Positions 52,791-60,975 are shown, numbered from the stretch's first letter. The stretch is 64,000 bases of DNA from Lewinellaceae bacterium (GCA_020636025.1 JACJYQ010000001.1:248001-312000), one strand, 5' to 3'. Numbers and translations: made by a program. The notes: generated by a model not told the origin, from the letters alone.

Positions 52791-53061
52791 ACTAAACGGG
52801 AAATTTGTTGAAAGTATTACGGATTGAAACAGACCGAACTCCTTCAAATTGTAAACCAAATTGACGAGAACAGGGATTAAAAACTTTTCATCTGCAAATA
52901 TCGTACTCAAAACTCGTTTGAAGACATAATCCGACAAGATAATTTTTAAATCCTACATGATTTTCGTCAATAATGTATTGCTAGTAGGTTCTCAAAGGCC
53001 TTACATCGCAATACTTTCAACAAATTATTTCCGGTTTGAAGCCTGAAGCATTCATTTAACC

Positions 53062-55497
53062 CTAGAAAGTAGCCCCGAATGAAACGACTACACTTCTGCC
53101 ATCAGAAGGCAAAATTCCAGGCCCCGGGTATCCGGTTGCGCGTCTTGTGTAATAACGCTCATCTGTCAGGTTATTGATGGATAAGCGAACATTGTAGCGT
53201 TGCATAAAGCGATAACTGAAATTCAGATCGGTCAATAAATAAGCGGGTACCACACCGTTTACACCAGTAGCCGTTGATTCAGTATTGAGCGCATCCGAAT
53301 AGTTGTCACTTACATAACTGAGTTGCAGGGTTCCAGAGAAATTCCGGTAACGGTAATTCAATCCATTCCGGCTGATCCACTGTGGCACATTCTCAACTTT
53401 ATTTCCGCTTACGTCGCGATTTTCTCCAGAAACTCTTACAATTCCTCTGGTATATTCAGCTGAATTATAGGCAGTTGAACTGAAAATAGAGAAATTCAGT
53501 TTGCCGGACGAAGACTGCCCGATGTTGAATGGAAAGAACTCTACATAACATTCTGCACCCTGATTTACCATATCTCCAACATTGGTATGAAAGAAATAAG
53601 TATTGCCAGGATCTTCCACTATGATGGTTCCGATGCGATTGTCATATTGTAACCTGAAGTAGTTAATATCAAATTGCAAAATATTCTTCAATGTTCCCCG
53701 AATGCCAATTTCCGCATTGTTTCCTTTGGCATCTTTCAAGTCCGGGTCAATCTGATCAAGGTCTGTCGGAGGAATCAGATCAGAGTGCAAAATAGGTCTG
53801 AAATTCTGGGTAAAATTCGCATAGGCGGTTACCGTATTGCTAAATGCATACTCGAGTCCGGCACCAAAAAGCGGGAAATTTCTTTTAACGGTAAAAGGCA
53901 ATCTAACGCTTGGAATGTCTTTTAACTCCCCACTCATTTCACTTTCAATCATTTCATAACGGAACCCAGGTGTGAAAGACAATTTTTTGCTTAGTTGAAA
54001 CAGGTTTTCTGCAAATAGCGCGTAGTTGTTTGTTTCAAACACCAGATCAATACGGTAAGGTTCGATCAAAGAGAGGTCAAATTCTGTACTTGTGGTGCCT
54101 TTCCCTTTTTGCTTACGGATGGTGCGACTGTTCCCGTACCGGATACCCGCTGAAAAATGACTTTTCTGCTTGAGAAAGTCATATTGCTGGCGAAGTCTGA
54201 CCTCCGAACTGTAGCTATTGTAGGTATCCCGGTCTACCTGCCGTGGATTGTAATCATTGGTTGTATGGTTAATGGTATCATTGGTGGTAGGAAGCGTTAT
54301 AAACTGTACGCTGTTTCGCTCTCCAAAAATGCCGGATGCTCTGGCGCTTAACTCCGTATTGGGCGATATTTTCCATGAATAGTGCAGTGCAGGCACATAA
54401 ATGGTTGGGTTGAAATAATTCCTGGGCCTATTGGAAAAGCGCGCGTCTGCTTCAAAAAGAGAATCTGTTAGTCCTGCGGCGAAATGGTTTACATAATCCA
54501 TGTGCGATAACTCAGCACTCAAATACATGCTGTTGCTAAAATCATACTTAAGGGAACCATGCCAGGCCTGAAAATGGTAATCACTATTGTCGCGCCACCC
54601 TTCCGAACGTCTGAAATTATAATATCCGTAATAGGTAAGCTTTCCTACTTTGCCACCAATGGCATTAAATGATCCAAATAAGCCAAAAGATCCAACAGTC
54701 TGTTGGGTTTCGAAAGAGATGGTCTTACTCGTATCCGGCTTTTTGATCTCGTAATCGAGTAAACCTCCGAATTGCGGTCCATATTGCAAGGCTCCTGAGC
54801 CACTCACCATTTTGATTTCCCCAACAGCTTCCATGGGAGGATTGTAGTGACTTTCCGGGTATCCAAACAGGTCGGAGTTTGTGGTATTGCCATTTTGCTG
54901 AACATGCAGCTCCCATGAGCGGTGTGGTATCAGTCCGCGCATGGCCAGACCTACCTGATTGCCGGTTCCATCCATTTCCCAGATCATAGCACCGGGAGCC
55001 TTGGCAAATACCTGACGAGGCAAGTTTTCTGCCAGGTTTACATCCTGTCTTTGGAGGTTTATGAGCTTGGTTTTTTTACCCGCCATGATTTCAGTGCCTT
55101 CTACTGCGGGTAAAAATGACATGGTTTGAAAACTTCGCCGGCTAACGATGTCAATGCCTTTCAACTCAGTGTTATTGGGAAAAAGAGTAAACGTTTGCTT
55201 TAGAACAGGTTCATCACCCAGGGAAATAGCTATCTCCTGTTTCTCAAAAGCAATGTGGGAAATTGTCAAGTCATAGTCGCCGGCAGTTAACCTTTTAAAG
55301 CTGAAATTCCCCGATTCATCCGTAATGGTCATCTTATCTACCGGCAAAATTTTTACTGTTGCATCTGCTACCGGTTTACCATAGGTATCAATCACCTTTC
55401 CACGAATACTAATAAGGTCACTTTGCGCAGAAACCATTTGTACAGAGAGCAAACTCACTAAAATTATCAGTATGCTCTGTAAAAAACCACTTTTCAT
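53062..55497 (-). CDS. TonB-dependent outer-membrane receptor (FecA-like)
   Basis: 811 residues. Signal peptide (SGFLQSILIILVSLLSVQMVSA), then a carboxypeptidase-regulatory-like beta sandwich (about 27-110: IRGKVIDTYGKPVADATV), a plug domain (about 125-250: LPRQVFAKAPGAMIWEMDGTGNQVGLAMRG) and a 22-strand type barrel ending SDGRSVVVSFGATF with a terminal Phe. Phrases such as LHVQQNG and YGYPESHYNPPMEAVG-like GYPESHYNPPMEAVGEIK resemble FecA-type siderophore/Fe-citrate receptors, but the ligand is not provable. It sits 118 nt downstream of cysK on the same strand; a shared transcript is possible but uncertain. Confidence 0.9.
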   Translation of the reverse strand: MKSGFLQSILIILVSLLSVQMVSAQSDLISIRGKVIDTYGKPVADATVKILPVDKMTITDESGNFSFKRLTAGDYDLTISHIAFEKQEIAISLGDEPVLKQTFTLFPNNTELKGIDIVSRRSFQTMSFLPAVEGTEIMAGKKTKLINLQRQDVNLAENLPRQVFAKAPGAMIWEMDGTGNQVGLAMRGLIPHRSWELHVQQNGNTTNSDLFGYPESHYNPPMEAVGEIKMVSGSGALQYGPQFGGLLDYEIKKPDTSKTISFETQQTVGSFGLFGSFNAIGGKVGKLTYYGYYNFRRSEGWRDNSDYHFQAWHGSLKYDFSNSMYLSAELSHMDYVNHFAAGLTDSLFEADARFSNRPRNYFNPTIYVPALHYSWKISPNTELSARASGIFGERNSVQFITLPTTNDTINHTTNDYNPRQVDRDTYNSYSSEVRLRQQYDFLKQKSHFSAGIRYGNSRTIRKQKGKGTTSTEFDLSLIEPYRIDLVFETNNYALFAENLFQLSKKLSFTPGFRYEMIESEMSGELKDIPSVRLPFTVKRNFPLFGAGLEYAFSNTVTAYANFTQNFRPILHSDLIPPTDLDQIDPDLKDAKGNNAEIGIRGTLKNILQFDINYFRLQYDNRIGTIIVEDPGNTYFFHTNVGDMVNQGAECYVEFFPFNIGQSSSGKLNFSIFSSTAYNSAEYTRGIVRVSGENRDVSGNKVENVPQWISRNGLNYRYRNFSGTLQLSYVSDNYSDALNTESTATGVNGVVPAYLLTDLNFSYRFMQRYNVRLSINNLTDERYYTRRATGYPGPGILPSDGRSVVVSFGATF

Positions 55498-55615
55498 AAT
55501 ACGTACATTTATTTTGCTTGATCACTAATTGTTGCAATCAAATGGCATGGGTGTGCCGCAAAATAAACCAGCAAAATGCCGACAGTAAAAGGTTTGCAGT
55601 CTTTCTAATCCTATT

Positions 55616-56584
55616 TTAAGTATCAAGATGAGTGCGGAGTGCGGAGTGTTGAGTGCGGAGTGCGTTTTCCCACTCAAACAATCCTTCGATCGATAAATAG
55701 CGTTCGCCGGTATCGTAATTAAATCCGAGAATTCGAGAGCCTTTTGAAATGTCGGGTAATTTCTGTGCAATAGCTGCCAGGGTTGCTCCCGAGGATATCC
55801 CGCCAAATATGCCTTCTTCAAGGGCAGCTTTTTTGGCAAATTCAAAAGCCTCATCCTTGGAAACCTGAATGATCCCGTCTAACACATCAGTGTGCAGATT
55901 TTTGGGGATAAAACCTGCCCCAATCCCCTGAATGGGGTGAGGACCAGGAGCGCCGCCGGAAATGACCGGACTTAATACCGGTTCAACGGCATAAGTTTTC
56001 AAATTAGGGAATTTGCTTTTCAGAATTTCAGCGACCGCTGTAATATGACCTCCAGTTCCCACACCTGTGATCAGGTAATCAATGCCATCCGGAAAATCCT
56101 GTAGAATTTCCTGAGCAGTTGTGGCTCTGTGGATGGCCACATTTGCTTCATTTTCAAACTGTTGTGGCATCCAGGCATTTGGGGTTTCATTTAGCAATTC
56201 TCCTGCCCGATCTATGGCACCTTTCATGCCTTTTTCACGCGGGGTGAGGTCAAATTGAGCGCCATAAGCGGCCATGAGTCGTCTCCTTTCTACACTCATG
56301 CTATCCGGCATTACCAGAATCAGTTTGTAGCCTTTTACTGCGGCTACCATGGCAAGCCCTATTCCGGTATTGCCGCTTGTTGGTTCAATAATAACCGAGC
56401 CTGGTTTCAACTCGCCATTCTTTTCAGCGCTTTCAATCATGGATAGAGCTATTCTATCCTTGATGCTTCCTCCGGGGTTAGACCTTTCCAATTTGATCCA
56501 GACTTCATATTGAGGATCGTACAATCGGTTTACGCGCACGTGAGGGGTGTTCCCTATGGTTTCGAGAATCGTGTTAGCTTTCAT
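55616..56584 (-). CDS. cysK: Cysteine synthase A (O-acetylserine sulfhydrylase)
   Basis: 322 residues; makes cysteine from O-acetylserine and sulfide with PLP. The PLP lysine is K42 in NPGGSIKDRIAL; the substrate loop is PTSGNTGIGLA at about 68-78; the PLP phosphate loop is GVGTGGHITAV at about 175-185; the C-terminal GISSGATLAA follows at about 262-271. The protein should end around GERYLSIEGLFEW; the last 17 codons (NALRTQHSALRTHLDT) come from a GAGTGCGG-type repeat that has replaced the original end. 38 nt downstream of cysE in one operon controlled by the leader at 57547. Confidence 0.97.
   Translation of the reverse strand: MKANTILETIGNTPHVRVNRLYDPQYEVWIKLERSNPGGSIKDRIALSMIESAEKNGELKPGSVIIEPTSGNTGIGLAMVAAVKGYKLILVMPDSMSVERRRLMAAYGAQFDLTPREKGMKGAIDRAGELLNETPNAWMPQQFENEANVAIHRATTAQEILQDFPDGIDYLITGVGTGGHITAVAEILKSKFPNLKTYAVEPVLSPVISGGAPGPHPIQGIGAGFIPKNLHTDVLDGIIQVSKDEAFEFAKKAALEEGIFGGISSGATLAAIAQKLPDISKGSRILGFNYDTGERYLSIEGLFEWENALRTQHSALRTHLDT
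55630..55664. repeat. GAGTGCGG-word repeat inside the cysK 3' end
   Basis: A run of CGGAGTG and TTGAGTG words (three CGGAGTG, one TTGAGTG) of the same family as 37326-37388 and 42927-43012, but lying inside the coding sequence and with no inverted partner nearby. Confidence 0.9.
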
Positions 56585-56622
56585 AATTAAATTATTGTGA
56601 ATGTTGGATAAATCAAATTGAG

Positions 56623-57453
56623 TTAAATGACAAAATTGACGGGTTCGCTGAATGGACGACTGCGTACTTTGGGTACCGATTGATGCAATACCACCGAATA
56701 TGGATCCACACTTTTGGTGATCCAGGAGTTACCGCCAATGACTGAGTCGTGTCCGATGATTGTTTTTCCCCCCAGTATGGTGGAGTTGGCATACAGGATA
56801 CAATTGTCCTCGACTGTGGGGTGTCTTTTGAGATTCGCCATGGATTTCTCTACCTGGAGTACGCCTAATGTGACGCCCTGATAGAGCTTTACATTATCTC
56901 CAATGATGGAAGTGGCTCCTATGACTATTCCTGTGCCATGATCAATAAAAAACGACTTTCCTATGGTCGCTGCCGGATGAATGTCAATGCCGGTTTTGCC
57001 ATGAACGTATTCAGCAAACACTCTTGGCAACAGTGGTGCACCTAATTGATGCAATAAATGTGAAAGCCGGTAATTGGCGATGGCATAAAATCCGGGGTAG
57101 GTTGCAATGACTTCTTCGAGGCAGGTAGCTGCCGGATCAAATTGTAGAATGGCTTCAGCATCCTGCAACAGTATTTCATACACTTCCGGAATTTGCTCAA
57201 AAAAGTTGTCTGCAATATCTGTAGCCATTGTAGGCTCTTTCGAAAGCAAGGGTAACAAGAGCTTTATCAGATCTTGTCGGAGTATGGAATATTGTTCGCG
57301 CGAAGGCTTCGCATCAACGCTCAGCACAGGAAACAGAAAAAGAAATAGTCCGTCGGCCAGTTTTTGTGATTCTGCTTTTGGCGGAATGCGTTTATTGGTT
57401 TGACTGTGCTGACTGTCCAGTTTTTGGAAAAAATGCTCCAGAGAATCCTTCAT
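56623..57453 (-). CDS. cysE: Serine O-acetyltransferase
   Basis: 276 residues. Activates serine with acetyl-CoA to O-acetylserine, the first step of cysteine synthesis. The N-terminal half is helical and long, as in EpsC/plant-like SATs; from about 145 the left-handed beta helix has hexapeptide repeats: GIDIHPAATIGKSFFIDHGTGIVIGATSIIGDNVKLYQGVTLG. H159 and H172 in IHP and DHGTG match the catalytic residues. It stands at the head of the cysE-cysK operon, whose transcription I infer is controlled by the cysteine leader and terminator upstream. In many SATs the C-terminus is also feedback-inhibited by cysteine. Confidence 0.95.
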   Translation of the reverse strand: MKDSLEHFFQKLDSQHSQTNKRIPPKAESQKLADGLFLFLFPVLSVDAKPSREQYSILRQDLIKLLLPLLSKEPTMATDIADNFFEQIPEVYEILLQDAEAILQFDPAATCLEEVIATYPGFYAIANYRLSHLLHQLGAPLLPRVFAEYVHGKTGIDIHPAATIGKSFFIDHGTGIVIGATSIIGDNVKLYQGVTLGVLQVEKSMANLKRHPTVEDNCILYANSTILGGKTIIGHDSVIGGNSWITKSVDPYSVVLHQSVPKVRSRPFSEPVNFVI

Positions 57454-57474
57454 GATAATTTGTGCTATTGGATA

Positions 57475-57517
57475 AAAACAAAAAACGCCCTTTCCCGCGT
57501 TAATACAGGAAAGGGCG
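57475..57517 (-). terminator. Attenuator terminator upstream of cysE
   Basis: On the minus strand: 5' arm CGCCCTTTCC (57508-57517), a 12-nt loop, 3' arm GGAAAGGGCG (57486-57495), then TTTTTTGTTTTT (57474-57485 region). It ends 21 nt before the cysE ATG and thus lies between the leader ORF and cysE. A strong intrinsic terminator here would stop transcription of the operon unless an alternative pairing prevents it. Confidence 0.93.
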
Positions 57518-57525
57518 CTTAAGCT

Positions 57526-57561
57526 GAGTATTTGGCATTAACTACCTTATGTGCAATACTC
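57526..57561 (-). other. Accessory hairpin in the cysteine leader
   Basis: GAGTATTGCA (57552-57561) can pair with the segment around 57526-57537 (AATACTC and TGC, one or two bulged bases). The leader's TAA stop codon is in its loop. It shortens the distance between leader segment 2 and terminator arm 3 and would be opened by a ribosome reaching the stop codon. Confidence 0.6.
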
Positions 57562-57636
57562 GATGAAATTGTTCATCCCCTTCCCAGGAAAAGGGCAACA
57601 ACAACAATTCAACGTATTTGCAATAGATAGCATCAT
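57547..57636 (-). CDS. Cysteine-rich attenuator leader peptide
   Basis: A 29-codon ORF begins at ATG 57634-57636 (a second ATG follows) and ends at TAA 57547-57549. The first 20 residues are MMLSIANTLNCCCCPFPGKG: four consecutive Cys codons (TGT TGT TGT TGC, 57595-57606), and a fifth Cys near the end (YCT). Immediately after the Cys run the RNA has CCCTTTTCC (segment 1, 57587-57595) and GGGAAGGGG (segment 2, 57577-57585), which pair with each other; segment 2 can instead pair with the terminator 5' arm (8 bp with one G-U). A ribosome held at the Cys codons would cover segment 1, free segment 2 to sequester the terminator arm, and allow cysE-cysK transcription. The TACATTTG box is 15 nt upstream. 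Function is inferred from layout; no experiment is known to me. Confidence 0.85.
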   Translation of the reverse strand: MMLSIANTLNCCCCPFPGKGMNNFIEYCT

Positions 57637-57650
57637 AGTTTCTTAAACGA

Positions 57651-57658
57651 CAAATGTA
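57651..57658 (-). promoter_or_regulatory. Promoter -7 box for the cysteine leader and cysE-cysK
   Basis: Minus strand TACATTTG, a perfect TAnnTTTG match. The -33 partner is poor (CTG at 19 nt). Transcription would start about 5-10 nt before the leader ATG. Confidence 0.65.
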
Positions 57659-57842
57659 AGAAATGGTTTTCAAGAATCAGGCCAAATATTAAAAGTTGCT
57701 CATGAAATTCACCCTGACTTAACTTTGTCTTTTTTTGTAATAATCCAACAATTGTCTTTTCGTTTTACAGGTCAACATATCTCCAAAAATCATTTGGCTT
57801 GTCCTAAACAAAAATGACTAATTCATTGATTTTAAATTTACT
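57659..57842. other. Divergent intergenic region between the cys leader and an unknown gene
   Basis: Part of the 389-nt gene-free interval between cysE and the plus-strand gene at 57843. AT-rich; holds the upstream half of the cys promoter and presumably the promoter of the 57843 gene. I see no inverted repeat or clear TAnnTTTG box on the plus strand. Confidence 0.5.
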
Positions 57843-58682
57843 ATGACCGATTTTTCCTTTTTTTTTGAATCTTTATTCCGCCGATCTATCCTTTTCCTCT
57901 TCATCTTTTTCGGACATTTTTTTGCCATTTCCCAGACGCTCATTTCAGATCCTTTTGATTTGGAAGACAGGGAGTTGTTATTGATCCGCCTTTTTGACTC
58001 CGACTCAATTTCATTTAACGGTGAAGTTTTGTGGAAGCCTTTAACTTTTACGGATGCTATTTCCTCTAATGTTTCCAGTGATGGATTTGTGCACACCGCT
58101 CTTGACACAATTTTGTATGTCGAGCAAAACGGAATCAACATGGCCATTGCACTTTTTGAAACGCTTCCTTATGAAGGTGCTTACGTGGTAGATTGCAACA
58201 GTTGCGGTGCACAAATTAGTGCCGCTTTATTTGATGACGCCGGCGAGGGGAGGTGGGAAATTGTAAAGTTTAAAAAGCACTTTACGATTCAAGGGGCCTT
58301 TGGCATGAATGGTGAAAGTGGGCTACAGCAATTTGGAAGAAATGTCTGGTGCCTGCGTTTGCAAATGTCCTGGATGGATGAAGGCATCTATGGCGAGTAT
58401 GTTTCCTTTTATGATCTCTTCGATTTTGAAAAAATATTCAACTACACGGCTCACGAAGACAACCAGGCCGGTTTTGAAGGAAATTTTGATCATGGATACT
58501 CTTTCGATAAATCAATCCATTTTATCCCAAATGTTGAAACAGTATCTGGCTGGTGGGATTTTGATATTGTAACCCAGGGTACTCAACCAGATAATAACGC
58601 AGACAGAGTGCTACCCGCCAATGAGGTGACTCGATATTATTTCGACTGGGAAACAAGCAACTATCTGAAATGGTGCCAATAA
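57843..58682 (+). CDS. Secreted protein of unknown function
   Basis: 279 residues, not recognised. The N-terminus has a hydrophobic segment (SILFLFIFFGHFFAISQ) consistent with a signal peptide after a short basic lead. The rest is acidic and aromatic, with a C-x-x-C in VDCNSCGAQISAALFDDAGEGRWEIVKFKKHFT at about 117-149 and many Phe/Trp/Tyr strands (FDHGYSFDKSIHFIPNVE). It looks like a soluble beta-rich exported protein. Divergent from the cysteine leader, so it might share the regulatory region. The stop codon abuts the inverted repeat at 58683-58760. Confidence 0.6.
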   Translation: MTDFSFFFESLFRRSILFLFIFFGHFFAISQTLISDPFDLEDRELLLIRLFDSDSISFNGEVLWKPLTFTDAISSNVSSDGFVHTALDTILYVEQNGINMAIALFETLPYEGAYVVDCNSCGAQISAALFDDAGEGRWEIVKFKKHFTIQGAFGMNGESGLQQFGRNVWCLRLQMSWMDEGIYGEYVSFYDLFDFEKIFNYTAHEDNQAGFEGNFDHGYSFDKSIHFIPNVETVSGWWDFDIVTQGTQPDNNADRVLPANEVTRYYFDWETSNYLKWCQ

Positions 58683-58760
58683 ATGAGTGGTCAGAGATTA
58701 GTGATCAGTGTTTAGTTTATTAGAAGTAACATCACTGATCACTAATCTCTGATCTCTCAT
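58683..58760. repeat. 28-bp inverted repeat between convergent genes
   Basis: Arms 58683-58710 and 58733-58760 match at 26 of 28 positions; words of AGAGATTAGTGATCAGTG type. The left arm begins at the base after one stop codon and the right arm contains the other gene's TGA (58757-58759). Spacer 22 nt. Same layout as the other stop-codon repeats but a different word. Confidence 0.93.
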
Positions 58761-59173
58761 TCCTGCACTTCTATCGTATCTTGTTCTGGGAGTGGGGTTG
58801 CTGCGGGGACTCCTTTTTTGAGGTGCAATTCGAATGGAGTGTTGCTGATAACCATAGACAAGACTAAGGTTGAGTCTGGTTCGCCTATTACCTCATATTG
58901 CATTGGGTTGTTTCCTGACTGGATGATGATGTTGTTCTTCACTTCATATCCTGTATTTTCGGCAGTTATGTTCGGGAGGTTGGTCGACATGGTACCGTCA
59001 GGGTTGAATTGAAAGAATACTCCTTTTAACAATTGGGTTTCCTGCTTATCTCTGAAAGCTGTTTCTACAGCCCAGTAACCGGGAACGGAAGCTTTAATTT
59101 TTTCTGATTGGTCGTCGCATGAAGAAAAGGCGAGTGCGATAAAAATTAAAGAAATCCAATGTAAGCGTTTCAT
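58757..59173 (-). CDS. Small lipoprotein, lipocalin-like
   Basis: 138 residues with a lipoprotein signal (MKRLHWISLIFIALAFSSC, lipobox AFSSC). The mature part has a pattern seen in lipocalin-like lipoproteins of this phylum: GYWAVETAFRDK, FFQFNPDGTMSTNLPN, then strand-turn-strand repeats (YEVKNNIIIQSGNNPMQYEVIGEPDSTLVLSM), and an acidic Pro-rich tail. Function unknown. It starts 7 nt after the cas6 stop, so both are probably on one transcript; whether that is meaningful is unclear. Confidence 0.65.
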   Translation of the reverse strand: MKRLHWISLIFIALAFSSCDDQSEKIKASVPGYWAVETAFRDKQETQLLKGVFFQFNPDGTMSTNLPNITAENTGYEVKNNIIIQSGNNPMQYEVIGEPDSTLVLSMVISNTPFELHLKKGVPAATPLPEQDTIEVQE

Positions 59174-59179
59174 TGTGTT

Positions 59180-59971
59180 TTATTTAATGTCTACAAAACC
59201 GAATCCCAGGTGAGGGTATTCTCCAAATCCTGCATAATAACAGAATTCAATGACTGGAACTGGCATGCTTGTCTCGAATTCATAAGAGAATCCTCGCAAT
59301 TGTTGCAGACCATCCGAATTGTTTTTCAGGTGGATCAATCTTGATTTCGGCTGTCCAAATAACTTAAACTGCATGGGAAAAGAAGGATCCAGCAATTTTA
59401 AGGCCGCCAATGACTTGAAGAGCTTTGCCGCTTTAAACCTTCTTACAACATGATTGAAAAAACTCACATCGTACTCGGAATTATCGGGCATTACATAAGG
59501 ATTTGCCGCTTTGGTTTCTTCAACTGTTGACACAGAAATGGGAGAAACTGCCTTAAACTGCATGGTTTCCTTGAAAGTCGGACGATTTTGTACCTGCCAA
59601 TGTTTTACTTCAAAATGTGCAGGTTCACCATTTAAGGTTCCCAACTGAAGAGGTACTTGCCGGAAAAGATTTACCAACTGTTGTTCAAAAGATGGGTCGA
59701 GGTAGATGGAGAATCCAAGCTTAACCTGGTTTCCAAGCAATTTAAATTCCTGCCTCACCTGATCCATTTCATAAGGATAAATGGCAAGCGGGCTGAACGT
59801 GAATAAGCGAAAAGTCCTGGATGTTAAATCAAATCCCTGCTGTTGTACCCAGGTCGATAGCTCTGAGCCAGCATTGGACAATACAGAAAATACCCAATTT
59901 GAGATCTCTGATTGGTAGTTAATTGGAATTACGGTGCCTTTTTGACAAGACAGGCTAAACTGGATGCGCAT
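59180..59971 (-). CDS. cas6: Solitary Cas6-like CRISPR RNA endonuclease homologue
   Basis: 263 residues with the Cas6 RAMP layout: MRIQFSLSCQKGTVIPINYQ at the start, TFRLFTFSPLAIYP at about 53-66, a central KFKLFGQPK-like loop, and the glycine-rich C-terminal motif YYAGFGEYPHLGFGFVDIK. Cas6 cuts pre-crRNA next to its repeat stem. The position corresponding to the general-base His in the WLHENGF-type motif of relatives reads WVQQQGF (Q43), and there is no His in the first 110 residues. No CRISPR array or other cas gene is in the window, so it may be non-catalytic or repurposed. Downstream lies a lipoprotein gene; upstream the LytTR regulator. Confidence 0.8.
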   Translation of the reverse strand: MRIQFSLSCQKGTVIPINYQSEISNWVFSVLSNAGSELSTWVQQQGFDLTSRTFRLFTFSPLAIYPYEMDQVRQEFKLLGNQVKLGFSIYLDPSFEQQLVNLFRQVPLQLGTLNGEPAHFEVKHWQVQNRPTFKETMQFKAVSPISVSTVEETKAANPYVMPDNSEYDVSFFNHVVRRFKAAKLFKSLAALKLLDPSFPMQFKLFGQPKSRLIHLKNNSDGLQQLRGFSYEFETSMPVPVIEFCYYAGFGEYPHLGFGFVDIK

Positions 59972-60205
59972 AGCTGCAAAAGATTAAAGAACAGATTATT
60001 TCTTCCTACTTAAAATGGCTGATCGGGGTTGAAAGCGGCCGAAAAGTACGAAATAATGATTTTACGGTAGAAAAAAGTTTGTAGGCGGTTGAAAAAGTAT
60101 GAAAAACCGCATTCCAGATGCCTGGTTTCAATAATTCTTTTGCAAAAGAGGTAACTCGACCTTGATTAAAGGGTGAGGACTTTCAAAAATCTGTTCTGGT
60201 AATCC

Positions 60206-60937
60206 TTACAAACGATTCTTTTCAATCAACACCAATAAGTCTTCTCTATAGTTTTTGCCAATCGGCAAAAGTTTTGGTCTGTCCTTTTCGACAACCTCTA
60301 CCATATTGCCTTCGATGGCCATGATTTTATCCAGTCCGACAATGTAAGAACGGTGAATTCGCTTGAATTTGCTCGAGGGCAATCTCTCTTCGAGGCTTTT
60401 CATTGTCTGGAGGGTAATTACCCGACCGGCATGTAAGCGAATGATCACATAATCTTTAAGTCCTTCGATGTACAGGATGTCATCAAAATTGACTTTGACT
60501 AGTTTTTTATCGGCTTTCACAAAGAAGAAATCCAGCCCGTCATTAAAAGCGGTTGGTGCTCCCGCGTTTTCCTGTTGAGCCAGTTCTGCTTGCTCCAGTG
60601 CTTTGTTAACGGCTTTCATGAAGCGCTCAAGCGAGATAGGTTTCAAAAGATAATCCAGCGCATTCAGGTCAAAGCCCTGGATGGCGTAATTAGGATAAGC
60701 TGTTGTAAACACAACCATAGGTGGATGGCTAAGTGTTTTTACAAAATCAACACCTGTTAACTGTGGCATTTGAATATCCAGGAACATCAGGTCAATATCA
60801 TTGTTTTTCAGGGCGTCATTCGCTTCCAGGGCATTGCTGCAGCGTTGAACGAGTTCCAGTTGTGGCATTTGGGAGATGTAGGTTTCAAGCACATCAAGTG
60901 CAAGTGGTTCGTCGTCAACAATGATAACTTTAAGCAT
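60206..60937 (-). CDS. LytTR response regulator
   Basis: 243 residues. Receiver domain 1 to about 120 with IVDDEPLALDVLETYI, phospho-acceptor D54 in MFLDIQMPQLTG, and Thr/Lys of the switch (FTTAYPNYAI; LKPISLERFMKAV). LytTR DNA-binding domain from about 145 to 243: FFVKADKKLVKVNFDDILYIEGLKDYVIIRL and RVHRSYIV-like FKRIHRSYIVGLDKIMAIEGN. Regulates unknown genes, with its kinase encoded 38 nt upstream. Its target sites cannot be read from this window. Confidence 0.93.
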   Translation of the reverse strand: MLKVIIVDDEPLALDVLETYISQMPQLELVQRCSNALEANDALKNNDIDLMFLDIQMPQLTGVDFVKTLSHPPMVVFTTAYPNYAIQGFDLNALDYLLKPISLERFMKAVNKALEQAELAQQENAGAPTAFNDGLDFFFVKADKKLVKVNFDDILYIEGLKDYVIIRLHAGRVITLQTMKSLEERLPSSKFKRIHRSYIVGLDKIMAIEGNMVEVVEKDRPKLLPIGKNYREDLLVLIEKNRL

Positions 60938-60975
60938 AGGGAATTTGATGATTTGATAATTTTTGAGAAGAAGGT

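Noticed and set aside
55498..55615. Short Cys-containing ORF before the TonB receptor as a second leader
   Set aside because: It has only one Cys codon, and no terminator or alternative pairing follows.
55525..55854. 109-codon minus-strand frame across the cysK end
   Set aside because: Wrong frame of cysK; it only appears open because of the low-complexity repeat.
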